64,000 nucleotides of DNA. Source: Pseudomonadota bacterium. Its GTDB lineage: Bacteria > Desulfobacterota > Desulfobulbia > Desulfobulbales > JAHJIY01. The notes under the pieces are model-generated. The model searched no databases, was not told the origin of the DNA, and was given only the letters and a program-made list of their open reading frames with translations. Below, in pieces: positions 52,895 through 62,882 of the stretch. Every line of letters begins with the position of its first letter. The stretch's first letter is position 1. Made by a program: the position numbers and the translations under genes. Location: assembly GCA_018823175.1 (NCBI GenBank), contig JAHJIY010000027.1:1-64000 (forward strand), in the 5' to 3' direction.

Positions 52895-54120
52895 GCGGCA
52901 ATGAATCAACCAAGGTTGTCTATATGGACAACAACGCCACCACCAGGGTCGCCCCTGAAGTGCTGGAGGTTATGTTGCCTTATTTTTCCGACTTATATGG
53001 CAATCCTTCCAGTATGCACACCTTCGGCGGTCAGGTAGGAGCTGCGGTGATTAAAGCCCGCAAAAATATCGCTTCTTTGATCGGGGCCTCACCGGACGAA
53101 CTGGTTTTCACCAGTTGCGGCACCGAAAGTGACTCCACGGCGATTTTATCGGCCCTCCAATCCCTTCCGGGAAAACGCCACATCGTTACTACCAGAGTCG
53201 AACATCCAGCCGTTAAAAACCTTTGTGAGACCCTTGATACCCTCACCGGCCACAAGCACAACGTTACCCAATTGCCGGTGGAAAGTGACGGGACCATTGA
53301 TCTTCAGAAATACGAAGAAAGTCTGGGCGACGAAACCGCAATTGTCAGTATCATGTGGGCCAATAACGAAACCGGGGTAATCTTCCCGATTGCCGAGATG
53401 GCCAGGATTGCCAAAAGCCGCAATATTCTTTTTCACACCGATGCGGTCCAGGCGGTCGGGAAAGTACCGATCAATCTGGCGGAAGTGCCGGTCGATTTCC
53501 TTTCAATCTCCGGCCATAAGCTGCATGCGCCCAAAGGAGTCGGAGTTCTGTATGTACGAAAAGGGACGCCTTTTGTGCCGTTCATGATCGGGGGCCACCA
53601 GGAACACGGACGGCGCGGCGGCACCGAAAACGTTGCATCGATTATCGGTCTGGGCATGGCCTGCGAACTTGCCGTCGGTCACATGGAAGAAGAAAACACC
53701 AGGGTCAAGGCCTTGCGTGACAAACTTGAAAACGGTTTGCTGACCAGCATCCCTAACGCCATGTTAAACGGCCATAAAGACCAACGATTGCCTAATACCA
53801 CCAATGTCAGCTTTGAGTTCGTAGAAGGGGAGTCCATCCTCTTACATATGGATCGTTACGGAATCTGCGCCTCGTCCGGTTCGGCCTGCACTTCAGGATC
53901 GCTCGAGCCATCCCATGTTTTAAGGGCCATGGGCGTTCCGTTTACCGCCGCCCACGGTTCAATTCGTTTCAGCCTCAGTATTTATAACACGGAAGAAGAA
54001 GTTGATTATATTCTGGAAAAAATGCCGCCGATCATTGCGAACCTGCGCGCCATGTCCCCTTTCTGGAAAAGCAGTCACCAGGGCCGGGTCGGGAAAAGTC
54101 AGTGTAAATGTGAGTGCTGA
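52891..54120 (+). CDS. nifS: Cysteine desulfurase NifS/IscS
   Basis: This PLP enzyme removes sulfur from cysteine and passes it to NifU. The protein has 409 aa. Features: DNNATTRVAPEV start, HTDAVQAVGK, the PLP lysine in SISGHKLHAPKGVG, and the catalytic Cys loop SSGSACTSGSLEPSHVL. The C-terminus has an extra tail with CKCEC, four residues longer in cysteine than usual, perhaps a sulfur-relay or cluster contact. It is coupled to nifU. Confidence 0.95.
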   Translation: MSGNESTKVVYMDNNATTRVAPEVLEVMLPYFSDLYGNPSSMHTFGGQVGAAVIKARKNIASLIGASPDELVFTSCGTESDSTAILSALQSLPGKRHIVTTRVEHPAVKNLCETLDTLTGHKHNVTQLPVESDGTIDLQKYEESLGDETAIVSIMWANNETGVIFPIAEMARIAKSRNILFHTDAVQAVGKVPINLAEVPVDFLSISGHKLHAPKGVGVLYVRKGTPFVPFMIGGHQEHGRRGGTENVASIIGLGMACELAVGHMEEENTRVKALRDKLENGLLTSIPNAMLNGHKDQRLPNTTNVSFEFVEGESILLHMDRYGICASSGSACTSGSLEPSHVLRAMGVPFTAAHGSIRFSLSIYNTEEEVDYILEKMPPIIANLRAMSPFWKSSHQGRVGKSQCKCEC

Positions 54121-54155
54121 GAGGGTGTTATAAACTTTTTTAAAAGGAAGATTTA

Positions 54156-55109
54156 ATGAAAGTCGTTCCTCCGTCGTTTGAAATACAGGATGATCTTGAC
54201 CAACAAAGTTTGGCGGTCAGAATAGAGGCCTGTGGCCGGATCTGCTACAAAAGCGAAGACAAGATTTCCGAACAATCAGCCGAACCTTTCGTGAAGGGAA
54301 TCCTCAAGCATGGTCACAACTCAGTGACCGAAATGGCGGTTTTGACCTTAAAGGTGACATATGATTCCGAGTCGCTGGCTACCAAGTTTTTTAATGAACA
54401 ACCCAAATTTGTGCAAATCAGCCGGCTGGAGAAAAAGGAGCTGTTGATTACCGGCAGTGTGCGATCCTTTCGCGAGCTGTACAAAGAAAACAGCAATATT
54501 AAATTGGTCAAGGCCATTGCCGGTTTTCTCGGCAAAATGCACCCTTTGTTTTTTGATGATATTGCGCCCGGCCATGGCTGGATTCCGCAGGATGGCGTCC
54601 TGGTCGAGAAAATCTCCTTGTCCGAAGTCGACCGGTTCCCTTCTGACCTGCTGGCCAAGCATCGGTACGTCGGGGTCAAGTTTATTACCAATCGAGCGGT
54701 CACCCATGAAATAGTCCGCCACCGACCGTGTTCATTCCTCCAGGAAAGTCAAAGATACTGTCGTTACAGTGAAAGCAAATTTGACAACCAGGTCACTTTC
54801 ATTAAGCCCATGTTTTTTGAGGAAGGCAGCAAGGAATATAAACTTTGGGAAAAGGCGATGCAGGAGGCGGAAAAAATTTATCTACAGCTTCTTGATTCAT
54901 CTTCCCCACAGGCGGCCAGGACCGTTTTGCCCAATTCCTGCAAAACTGAAATAATCGTCTACGCTAATCTCATGGAATGGCTTCATATATTTAAATTAAG
55001 GACGCCTAAAAATGTCGAACCATCCATGCGCGAATTGACCATCCCTTTATTTGCAGAGTTTACTAAAAGGTTTCCTGCCATTTTTGGAGATCTTAATATT
55101 GAAGTATGA
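54156..55109 (+). CDS. thyX: Flavin-dependent thymidylate synthase
   Basis: It methylates dUMP to dTMP using methylene-THF and FAD. The ThyX motif RHRxxSxxxxSxRY is present as RHRPCSFLQESQRYCRYS, with the conserved serine/arginine residues. At 317 aa it is longer than the typical 210-260 aa, with added N-terminal and C-terminal segments (SMRELTIPLFAEFTKRFP). It consumes one-carbon units and sits next to fhs. AAAGGAAG lies ahead of the ATG. Confidence 0.93.
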   Translation: MKVVPPSFEIQDDLDQQSLAVRIEACGRICYKSEDKISEQSAEPFVKGILKHGHNSVTEMAVLTLKVTYDSESLATKFFNEQPKFVQISRLEKKELLITGSVRSFRELYKENSNIKLVKAIAGFLGKMHPLFFDDIAPGHGWIPQDGVLVEKISLSEVDRFPSDLLAKHRYVGVKFITNRAVTHEIVRHRPCSFLQESQRYCRYSESKFDNQVTFIKPMFFEEGSKEYKLWEKAMQEAEKIYLQLLDSSSPQAARTVLPNSCKTEIIVYANLMEWLHIFKLRTPKNVEPSMRELTIPLFAEFTKRFPAIFGDLNIEV

Positions 55110-55183
55110 TTTAACCGCCCTAAACAGGACGGTATTGGATATAGATTTTAAAGCATAAACAATTAACTTAAGAGGAGGATACA

Positions 55184-56947
55184 ATGGCTTTTAATGCAGT
55201 TGAAATGGCAGACTGGCAGATATCTGAGGCTGCTGAAAAGAATATGCCCACCCCTGAAGAGTGGCGGGACAAATTAGGACTTGAGAAAGACGAGATCCTG
55301 CCCATGGGCAGACTGGCTAAACTCGACTTCCTGAAGATCATGAATCGGCTCAAAGATAAGCCCGATGGTAAGTATATTGAAGTTACCGCCATTACCCCGA
55401 CCCCCCTTGGCGAGGGTAAAAGCACCACCTCCTGTGGTCTGATGGAAGGTCTGGGCAAGAGGGGCATGAATGTGGGCGGCGCCCTGCGTCAGCCGTCCGG
55501 TGGTCCGACCATGAACGTCAAGGGTACGGCGGCCGGCGGTGGCAATTCGCTCTTGATCCCGATGACCGAGTTTTCTCTGGGATTGACCGGTGACATCAAT
55601 GACATCATGAATGCCCACAACCTTGGCATGGTGGCCATGACCGCCCGCATGCAGCATGAGCGGAATTATAATGATGAGCAGTTGGCAAGACTTACCGGCA
55701 TGCGTCGGCTCGACATTGACCCCACCCGCGTTGAATTCGGCTGGATCATTGACTTCTGCGCCCAGGCTCTCCGAAATATCGTCATCGGGCTCGGCGGTCG
55801 CACCGATGGTTTTACCATGCAGTCCAAGTTTGGTATCGCCGTGGGTTCCGAGTTGATGGCCATTCTCTCGATTGCTACCGACCTGGCCGATCTAAAGGAA
55901 CGAATCAACAACATCACGGTGGCCTTTGACAAGAGCGGCAAACCGGTAACCTGTCGTGATCTGGAAGTGGGCAACGCGATGGCCGCTTTCATGCGTAACA
56001 CCATTAACCCGACTCTGATGTGTACCGCAGAGTACAACCCTTGCCTGGTTCATGCCGGGCCTTTTGCCAATATCGCGGTTGGTCAGTCTTCAATCATCGC
56101 TGACCGGGTTGCGCTGAAACTCTTTGACTACAACATCACCGAATCCGGTTTTGCCGCTGATATCGGCTTTGAGAAATTCTGGAACGTCAAGTGCCGCTAC
56201 TCCGGCCTCAAACCACACGTCTCCGTACTCACCGCGACCATCCGCGCTTTAAAAATGCACGGTGGCGGCCCGAAAGTTGTGGCCGGTAAACCACTGGATG
56301 ACGCCTATACCAAAGAGAATGTCGGCTTAGTCGAGAAGGGCTGTGAGAACATGGTTCATCTGATTAACGTTATCCGGAAGGCCGGGATCAATCCGGTTGT
56401 CTGCATTAATCGTTTCTATAGTGATACCGACGAAGAGTGCAAGGTTGTGCGCCGGATCGCCGAGGCAGCCGGTGCTCGCTGTGCCGAGTCCAAACACTGG
56501 GAATTGGGCGGTGATGGAGCCCTGGAATTTGCCGATACGGTAATTGATGCCTGTAAAGAAGAAAATGATTTCAAATTTCTTTATCCTCTGGAAATGAAAC
56601 TGCGTGACCGGGTTGAAATGATCACCAAGGAAGTCTATGGTGGTGATGGGGTTGACTGGTCTCCTGAGGCTAATGCCAAGGCGGAGATGCTGGAAAAGGA
56701 TCCGCAGTACGCTGATTATGCCACCATGATGGTCAAGAGCCATTTGAGCCTGAGCCATGATCCGACCCAAAAAGGGGTGCCCAAAGGCTGGCGTCTGCCG
56801 GTTCGGGACATCCTGATCTATTCAGGAGCCAAGTTCCTGTGCCCCTGCGCAGGATCAATCAGCCTGATGCCTGGCACCAGTTCAAATCCGGCCTTCCGCC
56901 GTATTGATGTCGATCCGGAAAATGGCAAGGTTTCAGGATTGTTCTAG
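55184..56947 (+). CDS. fhs: Formate-tetrahydrofolate ligase
   Basis: It activates formate with ATP and THF to 10-formyl-THF, the first folate step of the methyl branch of the Wood-Ljungdahl pathway. The protein is 587 aa. The P-loop is [10 protein letters not shown], after [15 protein letters not shown], with many conserved glycines ([29 protein letters not shown]). It is preceded by AAGAGGAGG. It begins the one-carbon group fhs, folD, cooS, metF. Confidence 0.97.
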   Translation: MAFNAVEMADWQISEAAEKNMPTPEEWRDKLGLEKDEILPMGRLAKLDFLKIMNRLKDKPDGKYIEVTAITPTPLGEGKSTTSCGLMEGLGKRGMNVGGALRQPSGGPTMNVKGTAAGGGNSLLIPMTEFSLGLTGDINDIMNAHNLGMVAMTARMQHERNYNDEQLARLTGMRRLDIDPTRVEFGWIIDFCAQALRNIVIGLGGRTDGFTMQSKFGIAVGSELMAILSIATDLADLKERINNITVAFDKSGKPVTCRDLEVGNAMAAFMRNTINPTLMCTAEYNPCLVHAGPFANIAVGQSSIIADRVALKLFDYNITESGFAADIGFEKFWNVKCRYSGLKPHVSVLTATIRALKMHGGGPKVVAGKPLDDAYTKENVGLVEKGCENMVHLINVIRKAGINPVVCINRFYSDTDEECKVVRRIAEAAGARCAESKHWELGGDGALEFADTVIDACKEENDFKFLYPLEMKLRDRVEMITKEVYGGDGVDWSPEANAKAEMLEKDPQYADYATMMVKSHLSLSHDPTQKGVPKGWRLPVRDILIYSGAKFLCPCAGSISLMPGTSSNPAFRRIDVDPENGKVSGLF

Positions 56948-56973
56948 TAACTGGCACAAATTATTTCAGCTGA

Positions 56974-57008
56974 AACTGGTCAATAGGACACACGTCTTTT
57001 GACCAGTT
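56974..57008. terminator. Stem-loop after fhs
   Basis: AACTGGTCAA pairs perfectly with TTGACCAGTT around a 15-nt loop, 27 bp after the fhs stop. It is not followed by a T-run, but a true terminator lies just after it at 57016-57054. Confidence 0.6.
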
Positions 57009-57015
57009 ATTTTAG

Positions 57016-57054
57016 ACGGTCTGTCGGGAATTCCCCGGCAGGCCGTTTTTTTTT
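57016..57054 (+). terminator. Rho-independent terminator after fhs
   Basis: ACGGTCTGTCGGG pairs with CCCCGGCAGGCCGT around a short AATT loop, with two G-U pairs, followed by nine T. It ends the fhs transcript before the ATPase gene. Confidence 0.9.
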
Positions 57055-57243
57055 CGCAAAACATATCTAATAACTGACAGGTATTTTCATTTAATCTCAG
57101 TGGTATATTGTTTTTTAGGTTTCCGTTGTTGTAACATTAAATATTATGACAAGAAATAGACTTGTTTCTCTCAGTATTTCCCTGGAAAATCTCGGTAAAC
57201 GAAGTAAACATTAAAAACTATTTTTTTGCGAAAGTGACCCCCT

Positions 57244-59454
57244 ATGTCCACAAATAATGACCCTAAAGTTGCTTTAAAAACGACGGTCAAGGACCAGTCC
57301 GGCGCCGGCAAATTACGCATTGGGGAAATTCTGCGCAAAGAAGGGCAAGTCAGCAGTCATCAACTTGAAGAAGCCCTGGAAATTCAAAAGAAAACCAAAA
57401 GAAAGCTCGGCAGTATTTTATTACATCTGGGTTATATTGACGATAAGACCATTGTCAATGTTCTGAGCCGTATTCATAATTTTCCCGCCGTATACATCGC
57501 CCGTGAACCACCAACTCCAGAGACCTTGGCGGCAATGCCCTACGAAATTGCCAAGAAGTATATGGCCTTTCCGCTGCGGCAATCAGGCAAAACATTCAAG
57601 ATAACCATGTCCGAGCCAACGGACACCGCTGCCGTTGAAAGTTTACAGACCGATCTCAAACAGCCATTAACCGTCTGCGTTTCCTCGGAAAAGGAGATCA
57701 TCGAGTCCTATAAAAAATATTACAATATAAGTGAAGAGGAGTACGACAGCTTCTTTGACGGAGAAAAAATCATTGAAGAAGAAGAGGTGGTGGGAATTGA
57801 CGACTTCGGCACCCTTGCCTCGGAAGCGGCCGAAGGATATGAGCTTGACACCTCGATGGATGGGGAAGATGGCGGGGACCAGTATTCAGCCAGCGATGCA
57901 CCGATCATCAAATTAGTTAACGGTATCCTGATTAAAGCGGTTACGGACGGGGTGAGCGATATTCATATCGAACCATATGAAAAATCCCTGCAGGTCAGGT
58001 ATCGACTGGACGGTTCATTGTATAAATCCATGAATCTGCCGTTGACCATAAAAAATGCCCTGAACTCCAGGATAAAGATTATGGCCAATCTTGATATTAC
58101 CGAAAGGCGGGTTCCCCAGGACGGAAGGATCAAGATCAGATTGGGCCGTAACCGGGCGGTTGACTTTAGGGTCTCGACCTTGCCTACCTTGTTTGGCGAA
58201 AGTACCGTGCTGCGTATTCTTGATAAAGGCTCACTCAACGTTGATCTGACCAAACTTGGTTTCGAGTCAAAGACTTTCACCATGCTTAAACGCTGCATCA
58301 CAAGGCCGCAGGGTCTTTTGCTGGTCACCGGGCCTACCGGTAGCGGCAAGACGGTAACCCTTTATTCTATTTTGAATTCATTAAACAAGGAAGAAACCAA
58401 GATCCTCACCGCCGAAGATCCGGTGGAGTTTAATTTCAAGGGAATCAACCAGGTAAACGTCCATCAGGAAATAGGCATGACCTTTGCCGCCGCCCTCAAA
58501 GCCTTTTTGCGCCAAGACCCGGACATCATCATGGTTGGCGAGATCCGAGACATGGAAACCGCGGAGATCGCGATCAAGGCGGCGATGACTGGCCATCTGG
58601 TCTTAAGCACTCTTCATACCAACGATTGTCCCGCCACCATCGGCAGACTTGCCGATATCGGCATCCCTTCCTACATGCTGGCCTCGTCCGTATCCATGGT
58701 CCTCTCCCAGAGACTGGCCCGCCGGTTATGCCCGAAATGCAAAAAAATCGTCGAAAATATTGACCGTGATGAGTTGATTTCATTGGGGTTCCAGGAAGAG
58801 GAACTTGAAGGATTAACGATTTATGGTCCCAAGGGTTGTGCCCACTGCAAAGGTGGCGGTTATAAGGGCCGGATCGGGTTTTTTGAGCTGATGGAGGTCA
58901 CTGACGAAGTTGCAATGGCTATAAGTGCCGAAGTCCCGGAAGACCAGTTGCGAAAGGTGGCAATTCTGGAAGGCATGACTCCATTGCGAAGGGCCGGGAT
59001 CAATAAAATCATCGAGGGGGTCACCAGCGTTGAGGAAGTGTTGCGCAGAACGGTAGTCAACGAGGAGAGCCTGCCGGCATATCTGGTAAACCCGGATGTT
59101 GAAAACTACGAAAACGGTGACTATATCGTCAGGCAGGACAATAAAGATATCGATTTTTTCAAGCTGGTCAACGGTGCGCTCAGCGTAGTCAGAGACGGGA
59201 AAAAAATAGCGGAACTCACCCAGCCCGGTGATTACTTCGGTGAGATGTCAGCTATTTCGGGGGAACCCCGGTCCGCCAGTATTGTTTCCAAAGGACGGTC
59301 TACGGTTAAAAGGTTTCCCGGCGATAAGATCATGGAACTTATTGAAAAACATCCCGATGTCAGCAAACATCTTTTCCAGACCGCGATCTCTCGTCTGGGC
59401 ATGGCCAATAACATGATTGTCAAACTGGCCGACGAGTTAGCAAAAAAACCTTAG
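57244..59454 (+). CDS. PilB/GspE-type assembly ATPase fused to cyclic-nucleotide-binding domain
   Basis: It is a hexameric motor ATPase for type IV pilus or type II secretion. Domains over 736 aa: an N-terminal MshEN/T2SSE-N region (about 20-170; LGSILLHLGYID, a module that binds c-di-GMP in MshE), an acidic linker (about 170-210), the ATPase (Walker A GPTGSGKT 363-370, QDPDIIMVGEIRD, TLHTND), and a four-Cys zinc site (C496, C499, C532, C535). Residues about 605-720 form an added CRP-like domain: YFGEMSAISGEPRSASI matches the phosphate-binding cassette, with E667 and R676. The fusion suggests direct control by cAMP/cGMP. No other pil genes are adjacent. Confidence 0.92.
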   Translation: MSTNNDPKVALKTTVKDQSGAGKLRIGEILRKEGQVSSHQLEEALEIQKKTKRKLGSILLHLGYIDDKTIVNVLSRIHNFPAVYIAREPPTPETLAAMPYEIAKKYMAFPLRQSGKTFKITMSEPTDTAAVESLQTDLKQPLTVCVSSEKEIIESYKKYYNISEEEYDSFFDGEKIIEEEEVVGIDDFGTLASEAAEGYELDTSMDGEDGGDQYSASDAPIIKLVNGILIKAVTDGVSDIHIEPYEKSLQVRYRLDGSLYKSMNLPLTIKNALNSRIKIMANLDITERRVPQDGRIKIRLGRNRAVDFRVSTLPTLFGESTVLRILDKGSLNVDLTKLGFESKTFTMLKRCITRPQGLLLVTGPTGSGKTVTLYSILNSLNKEETKILTAEDPVEFNFKGINQVNVHQEIGMTFAAALKAFLRQDPDIIMVGEIRDMETAEIAIKAAMTGHLVLSTLHTNDCPATIGRLADIGIPSYMLASSVSMVLSQRLARRLCPKCKKIVENIDRDELISLGFQEEELEGLTIYGPKGCAHCKGGGYKGRIGFFELMEVTDEVAMAISAEVPEDQLRKVAILEGMTPLRRAGINKIIEGVTSVEEVLRRTVVNEESLPAYLVNPDVENYENGDYIVRQDNKDIDFFKLVNGALSVVRDGKKIAELTQPGDYFGEMSAISGEPRSASIVSKGRSTVKRFPGDKIMELIEKHPDVSKHLFQTAISRLGMANNMIVKLADELAKKP

Positions 59455-59818
59455 TTTAGTCTTCACTAAGAACAGATTTTTTGTAGTATTATCAGCTGTT
59501 AATCCACCAAGCAAAAACCAATTTCATATTATTTTTTACTGATCGCCACTAATTATTTCCCAAGTTATTTTTGGTCTGCGATTATTTTATCTATAAATCC
59601 CCTTGAAATATGAAGTAAAATTCATTATTTTGCTTAATTCTAGTCTAGCTTTACCCTCCCTGTATTGTGTGCAACTGGATTTTTATTCTTATGCGCACCT
59701 CATGTTACTTTGCGTATACGGGGACCACTTTGTCATGTTGACAGCTACTTTCCCAAGGTTTGCTCTCGACTTACACAGATATTATTTCATACAAGAACTG
59801 ATCAAAAGGAGATAATTC
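59455..59818. other. Spacer upstream of folD
   Basis: This is a 364-bp AT-rich spacer with no gene. Small frames in it have no recognisable product and no ribosome site. I see no hairpin of note. The promoter of folD presumably lies here. AAGGAGATAATTC ahead of folD is a strong ribosome site. Confidence 0.4.
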
Positions 59819-60703
59819 ATGGCTGCTCAAATTATCAGCGGCGTAGAAATTGCCAAAACAATCCGCGCTGAGCTAAAGGAAGAAGTTGCCGGCCTTAAAG
59901 AAAAAAATATTGTGCCCGGCCTGGTTACCATTTTAGTTGGAGAAGATCCCGCTTCTCAGTCATACGTAAGCGCCAAGAATAAAACCGCCAAGGAACTGGG
60001 GATCAACTCAGAGCAGATAACCCTGCCGGTCGATACCACCGAGGAAGATCTTTTGGCCCTGGTGGACAAATGCAATAAGGATAAAAAGGTAAACGGTATC
60101 CTGGTCCAACTTCCTCTGCCCAAGCATATTAACGAGGCCAAAATCCTCTACGCTATTGATCCGGATAAAGATGTCGACGGTTTTCATCCGGTTAACGTCG
60201 GTAAAATGGTTTTAGGGGAGCAATGCTTTTTGCCTTGCACTCCGCACGGCATCCTGGAAATGTTAATCAGAAGCGGCATTGAGACCAGCGGCAAAGAGGT
60301 AGTAATTTTGGGGCGAAGTAATATCGTCGGCAAACCGATGGCTAACCTGATGCTGCAAAAACGTAAAGCGGGTAACGCCACCATTACTCTTTGTCATACC
60401 AGGACTGCTGATACCGATTTTCACACCAGACGAGCTGATATCCTGATCGCGGCGGTCGGCGTACCTAATCTGGTCAAGGCCGATCAGGTCAAAGACGGCG
60501 TGGTAATTATCGATGTCGGGGTCAACCGGATTGGAAAAACTGAAAGCGGCAAGGCCATTCTGGCTGGGGATGTTGAGTTTGAGTCGGTCAAGGAAAAAGC
60601 ATCCTTCATCACCCCGGTACCGGGTGGCGTTGGGCCGATGACTATCACCATGCTGATGAAGAATACCGTCCAGGCAGCCAAGCAGGCAGCCGGGATTATT
60701 TAG
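59819..60703 (+). CDS. folD: Methylene-THF dehydrogenase / methenyl-THF cyclohydrolase
   Basis: This bifunctional folate enzyme interconverts 10-formyl-, methenyl- and methylene-THF. At 294 aa it has the family length. Conserved motifs: VGEDPASQSYVSAKNKTAKELGI (catalytic Tyr and Lys), VQLPLPKHI, DPDKDVDGFHPVN, VVILGRSNIVGKP (nucleotide site) and PVPGGVGPMT. It provides the second and third steps of the methyl branch after fhs. Confidence 0.97.
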   Translation: MAAQIISGVEIAKTIRAELKEEVAGLKEKNIVPGLVTILVGEDPASQSYVSAKNKTAKELGINSEQITLPVDTTEEDLLALVDKCNKDKKVNGILVQLPLPKHINEAKILYAIDPDKDVDGFHPVNVGKMVLGEQCFLPCTPHGILEMLIRSGIETSGKEVVILGRSNIVGKPMANLMLQKRKAGNATITLCHTRTADTDFHTRRADILIAAVGVPNLVKADQVKDGVVIIDVGVNRIGKTESGKAILAGDVEFESVKEKASFITPVPGGVGPMTITMLMKNTVQAAKQAAGII

Positions 60704-60785
60704 ACCCTGCAGAGGGTATTAAAAAAACTCCAGCCTGGCTGGATTAATTGTTAATTATTCTACGATATATTTATTGAGGTAAATA

Positions 60786-62786
60786 ATGGCTACCAAAAGA
60801 GATGGATGTGACGGCTGCGCAGATATAACCTGTACCTCCACCAAATTAATTCTTGCACAGGATATCGCCAAAAACGTGGTGACCGCATATGATCGGGTCA
60901 AGTCCCGGGGCATGTCAGCCTGCCTTTTCGGTTCCAGCGGTACCTGCTGCCGGAACTGCAATATGGGGCCGTGCCAGATTATCGACGGGGTCGAAGAGAT
61001 GATTGGTATCTGCGGCGCTACGGCCGAGACGGTAGCAGCCCGGAATTTTGCCCGGACTATTGCGGCCGGTTCTGCCGCTCATACTGATCATGCCCGGGAA
61101 ATGGTTAAAGGTTTCATCGAAACCGCTAAAGGCCATGGCCCCCATGAGATTAAAGACGTAGACAAACTTCATAAAATAGCCAAAATTTTCGGGGTGGCTA
61201 CTGAGGACCGGGACAAGAATGAAATCGCCCTGGAACTTGGTGAGCTTGCTCTGGCCGAGTTTGGCAGTCAGGACGAAAAACCTCTGACCATGCTGAAACG
61301 GGCCCCGCAAAAACGCCAGGAACTCTGGAAAAAAATGGGCATTGAACCGCGCGGCATTGATCGTGAAGTTGTTGAGATGATGCATCGGACCCACATGGGC
61401 GTTGATCAGGAATACAAAAACATCATGCTGCAGGCATCCCGTTGCGCTTTAAGCGATGGCTGGGGCTCTTCAATGCTTTCCACTGAATTAACCGATATCA
61501 TGTTTGGCACCCCGGTCCCACGTCGGGCTATTGTTGATATGGGGGTTTTGAAATCCGATCAGGTCAATATCACGGTCCATGGCCATGAGCCGTTATTGGC
61601 TGAGGCTCTTTGCATGGCAGCCCAGGAACAAGACATCCTTGATCTGGCCAAAAAAGTAGGCGCCAAAGGGATCAATCTGGCCGGGGTTTGCTGTACCGGT
61701 AATGAAATTCTCATGCGGCGTGGCATCCCGGTCGCGGCCGGTTTTATTCAGCAGGAAATGGTTTTGGCCACCGGCGCAGTTGAGGCGATGGTGGTTGACG
61801 TCCAGTGCGTTATGCAGTCAGTGGCCCAGGTCGCTAAAAATTTCCATACTGATATTATCACCACTAATTATCGGGCCAAAATGCCGGATGCGGTTCATAT
61901 CCAGTTTGAAGAAGATGCTGCCCTTGAAAGTGCGAAAACTATTCTCAAGCACGCCATTAACAATTACAAAAAAAGAAGCAAGGTTTTTATCCCGCAGAAA
62001 GAAAAAGTTGACGTGGTGGTTGGTTTCAGCCACGAAACAATCAATAATATGTTGGGTGGCAGTTTTCGTTCAAGTTATCGCCCGCTCAATGACAATATTA
62101 TTAATGGTCGAATTCGTGGAGTTGGGGCAATCGTCGGCTGCGATAATTATAAACTTTCCGATGAGAATCATGAGATCATCGCCCGTGAATTAATCAAGAA
62201 CGATGTTCTGGTGCTGGCCACCGGCTGTGCCGCCACCTCCCTTGGTAAAGCAGGCCTTCTTTGCCCGGAAGCGATCAAGTTTGCCGGCCCCGGCTTACGG
62301 GAAGTATGTGAGACGGTCGGCATGCCGCCGGTTCTGCACATGGGTTCTTGTGTCGACAACAGCAGGATCCTGATTGCCGCCACCGAGATGGTACGAGAAG
62401 GTGGGCTGGGTGACGACATCAGCGATCTGCCGGCAATCGGCACCGCTCCTTTATGGATGAGTGAAAAAGCGGTTGCCATCGGTCAGTATTTTGTGGCCAG
62501 CGGTGCCCAGGTTGTGTTCCAGAATTTGGCAACCACCGGTTCTAAAAAATTCCACAATTACTTGTTGGAAGGGATGATGGACTCTTATGGCGCTGTGTGG
62601 AATGTAGCAAAAGAACCTCTTGAAATTGCCAGGATCATGATTGAAAGAATTGATGCCAAACGTGAAGCTCTTGGCATAAACAAACAACGCGAACGTGTGC
62701 TCTTCGATATGAAAATGCGTCGTGATCTGGATGCAGGGGCCGGGATTGGTGATGTGGGTTGTACCGGACCACAGCATAACACTTAA
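60786..62786 (+). CDS. cooS: Anaerobic CO dehydrogenase catalytic subunit
   Basis: This Ni-Fe-S enzyme interconverts CO and CO2; with acetyl-CoA synthase it supplies the carbonyl branch. At 666 aa it is typical. Cysteines for the B and D clusters lie in CDGCADITC and GTCCRNCNMGPCQ. C-cluster ligands are present: His in VHGHEPL, Cys in GVCCTGNE, DVQCVMQ, VGCDNYK, ATGCAATS and MGSCVDN. All expected ligands appear intact. No acsB is visible before the window ends. GAGG precedes the ATG. Confidence 0.96.
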   Translation: MATKRDGCDGCADITCTSTKLILAQDIAKNVVTAYDRVKSRGMSACLFGSSGTCCRNCNMGPCQIIDGVEEMIGICGATAETVAARNFARTIAAGSAAHTDHAREMVKGFIETAKGHGPHEIKDVDKLHKIAKIFGVATEDRDKNEIALELGELALAEFGSQDEKPLTMLKRAPQKRQELWKKMGIEPRGIDREVVEMMHRTHMGVDQEYKNIMLQASRCALSDGWGSSMLSTELTDIMFGTPVPRRAIVDMGVLKSDQVNITVHGHEPLLAEALCMAAQEQDILDLAKKVGAKGINLAGVCCTGNEILMRRGIPVAAGFIQQEMVLATGAVEAMVVDVQCVMQSVAQVAKNFHTDIITTNYRAKMPDAVHIQFEEDAALESAKTILKHAINNYKKRSKVFIPQKEKVDVVVGFSHETINNMLGGSFRSSYRPLNDNIINGRIRGVGAIVGCDNYKLSDENHEIIARELIKNDVLVLATGCAATSLGKAGLLCPEAIKFAGPGLREVCETVGMPPVLHMGSCVDNSRILIAATEMVREGGLGDDISDLPAIGTAPLWMSEKAVAIGQYFVASGAQVVFQNLATTGSKKFHNYLLEGMMDSYGAVWNVAKEPLEIARIMIERIDAKREALGINKQRERVLFDMKMRRDLDAGAGIGDVGCTGPQHNT

Positions 62787-62882
62787 TATTAAAATTTCAG
62801 GCTGGTGTTGAATATTGTGTCAATGATTTACTGCACCGTTTTGAATAATAAAATTAATCATAAATAAAGGATAATTGAACCG

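Noticed and set aside
52055-54120. Nitrogen-fixation cluster
   Set aside because: nifU and nifS alone are common housekeeping Fe-S genes in anaerobes; no nifH, nifD, nifK or nifB nearby.
59603-59815. 70-codon frame upstream of folD
   Set aside because: It has no ribosome site, no recognisable motif and odd codon composition, and it ends against the folD Shine-Dalgarno.
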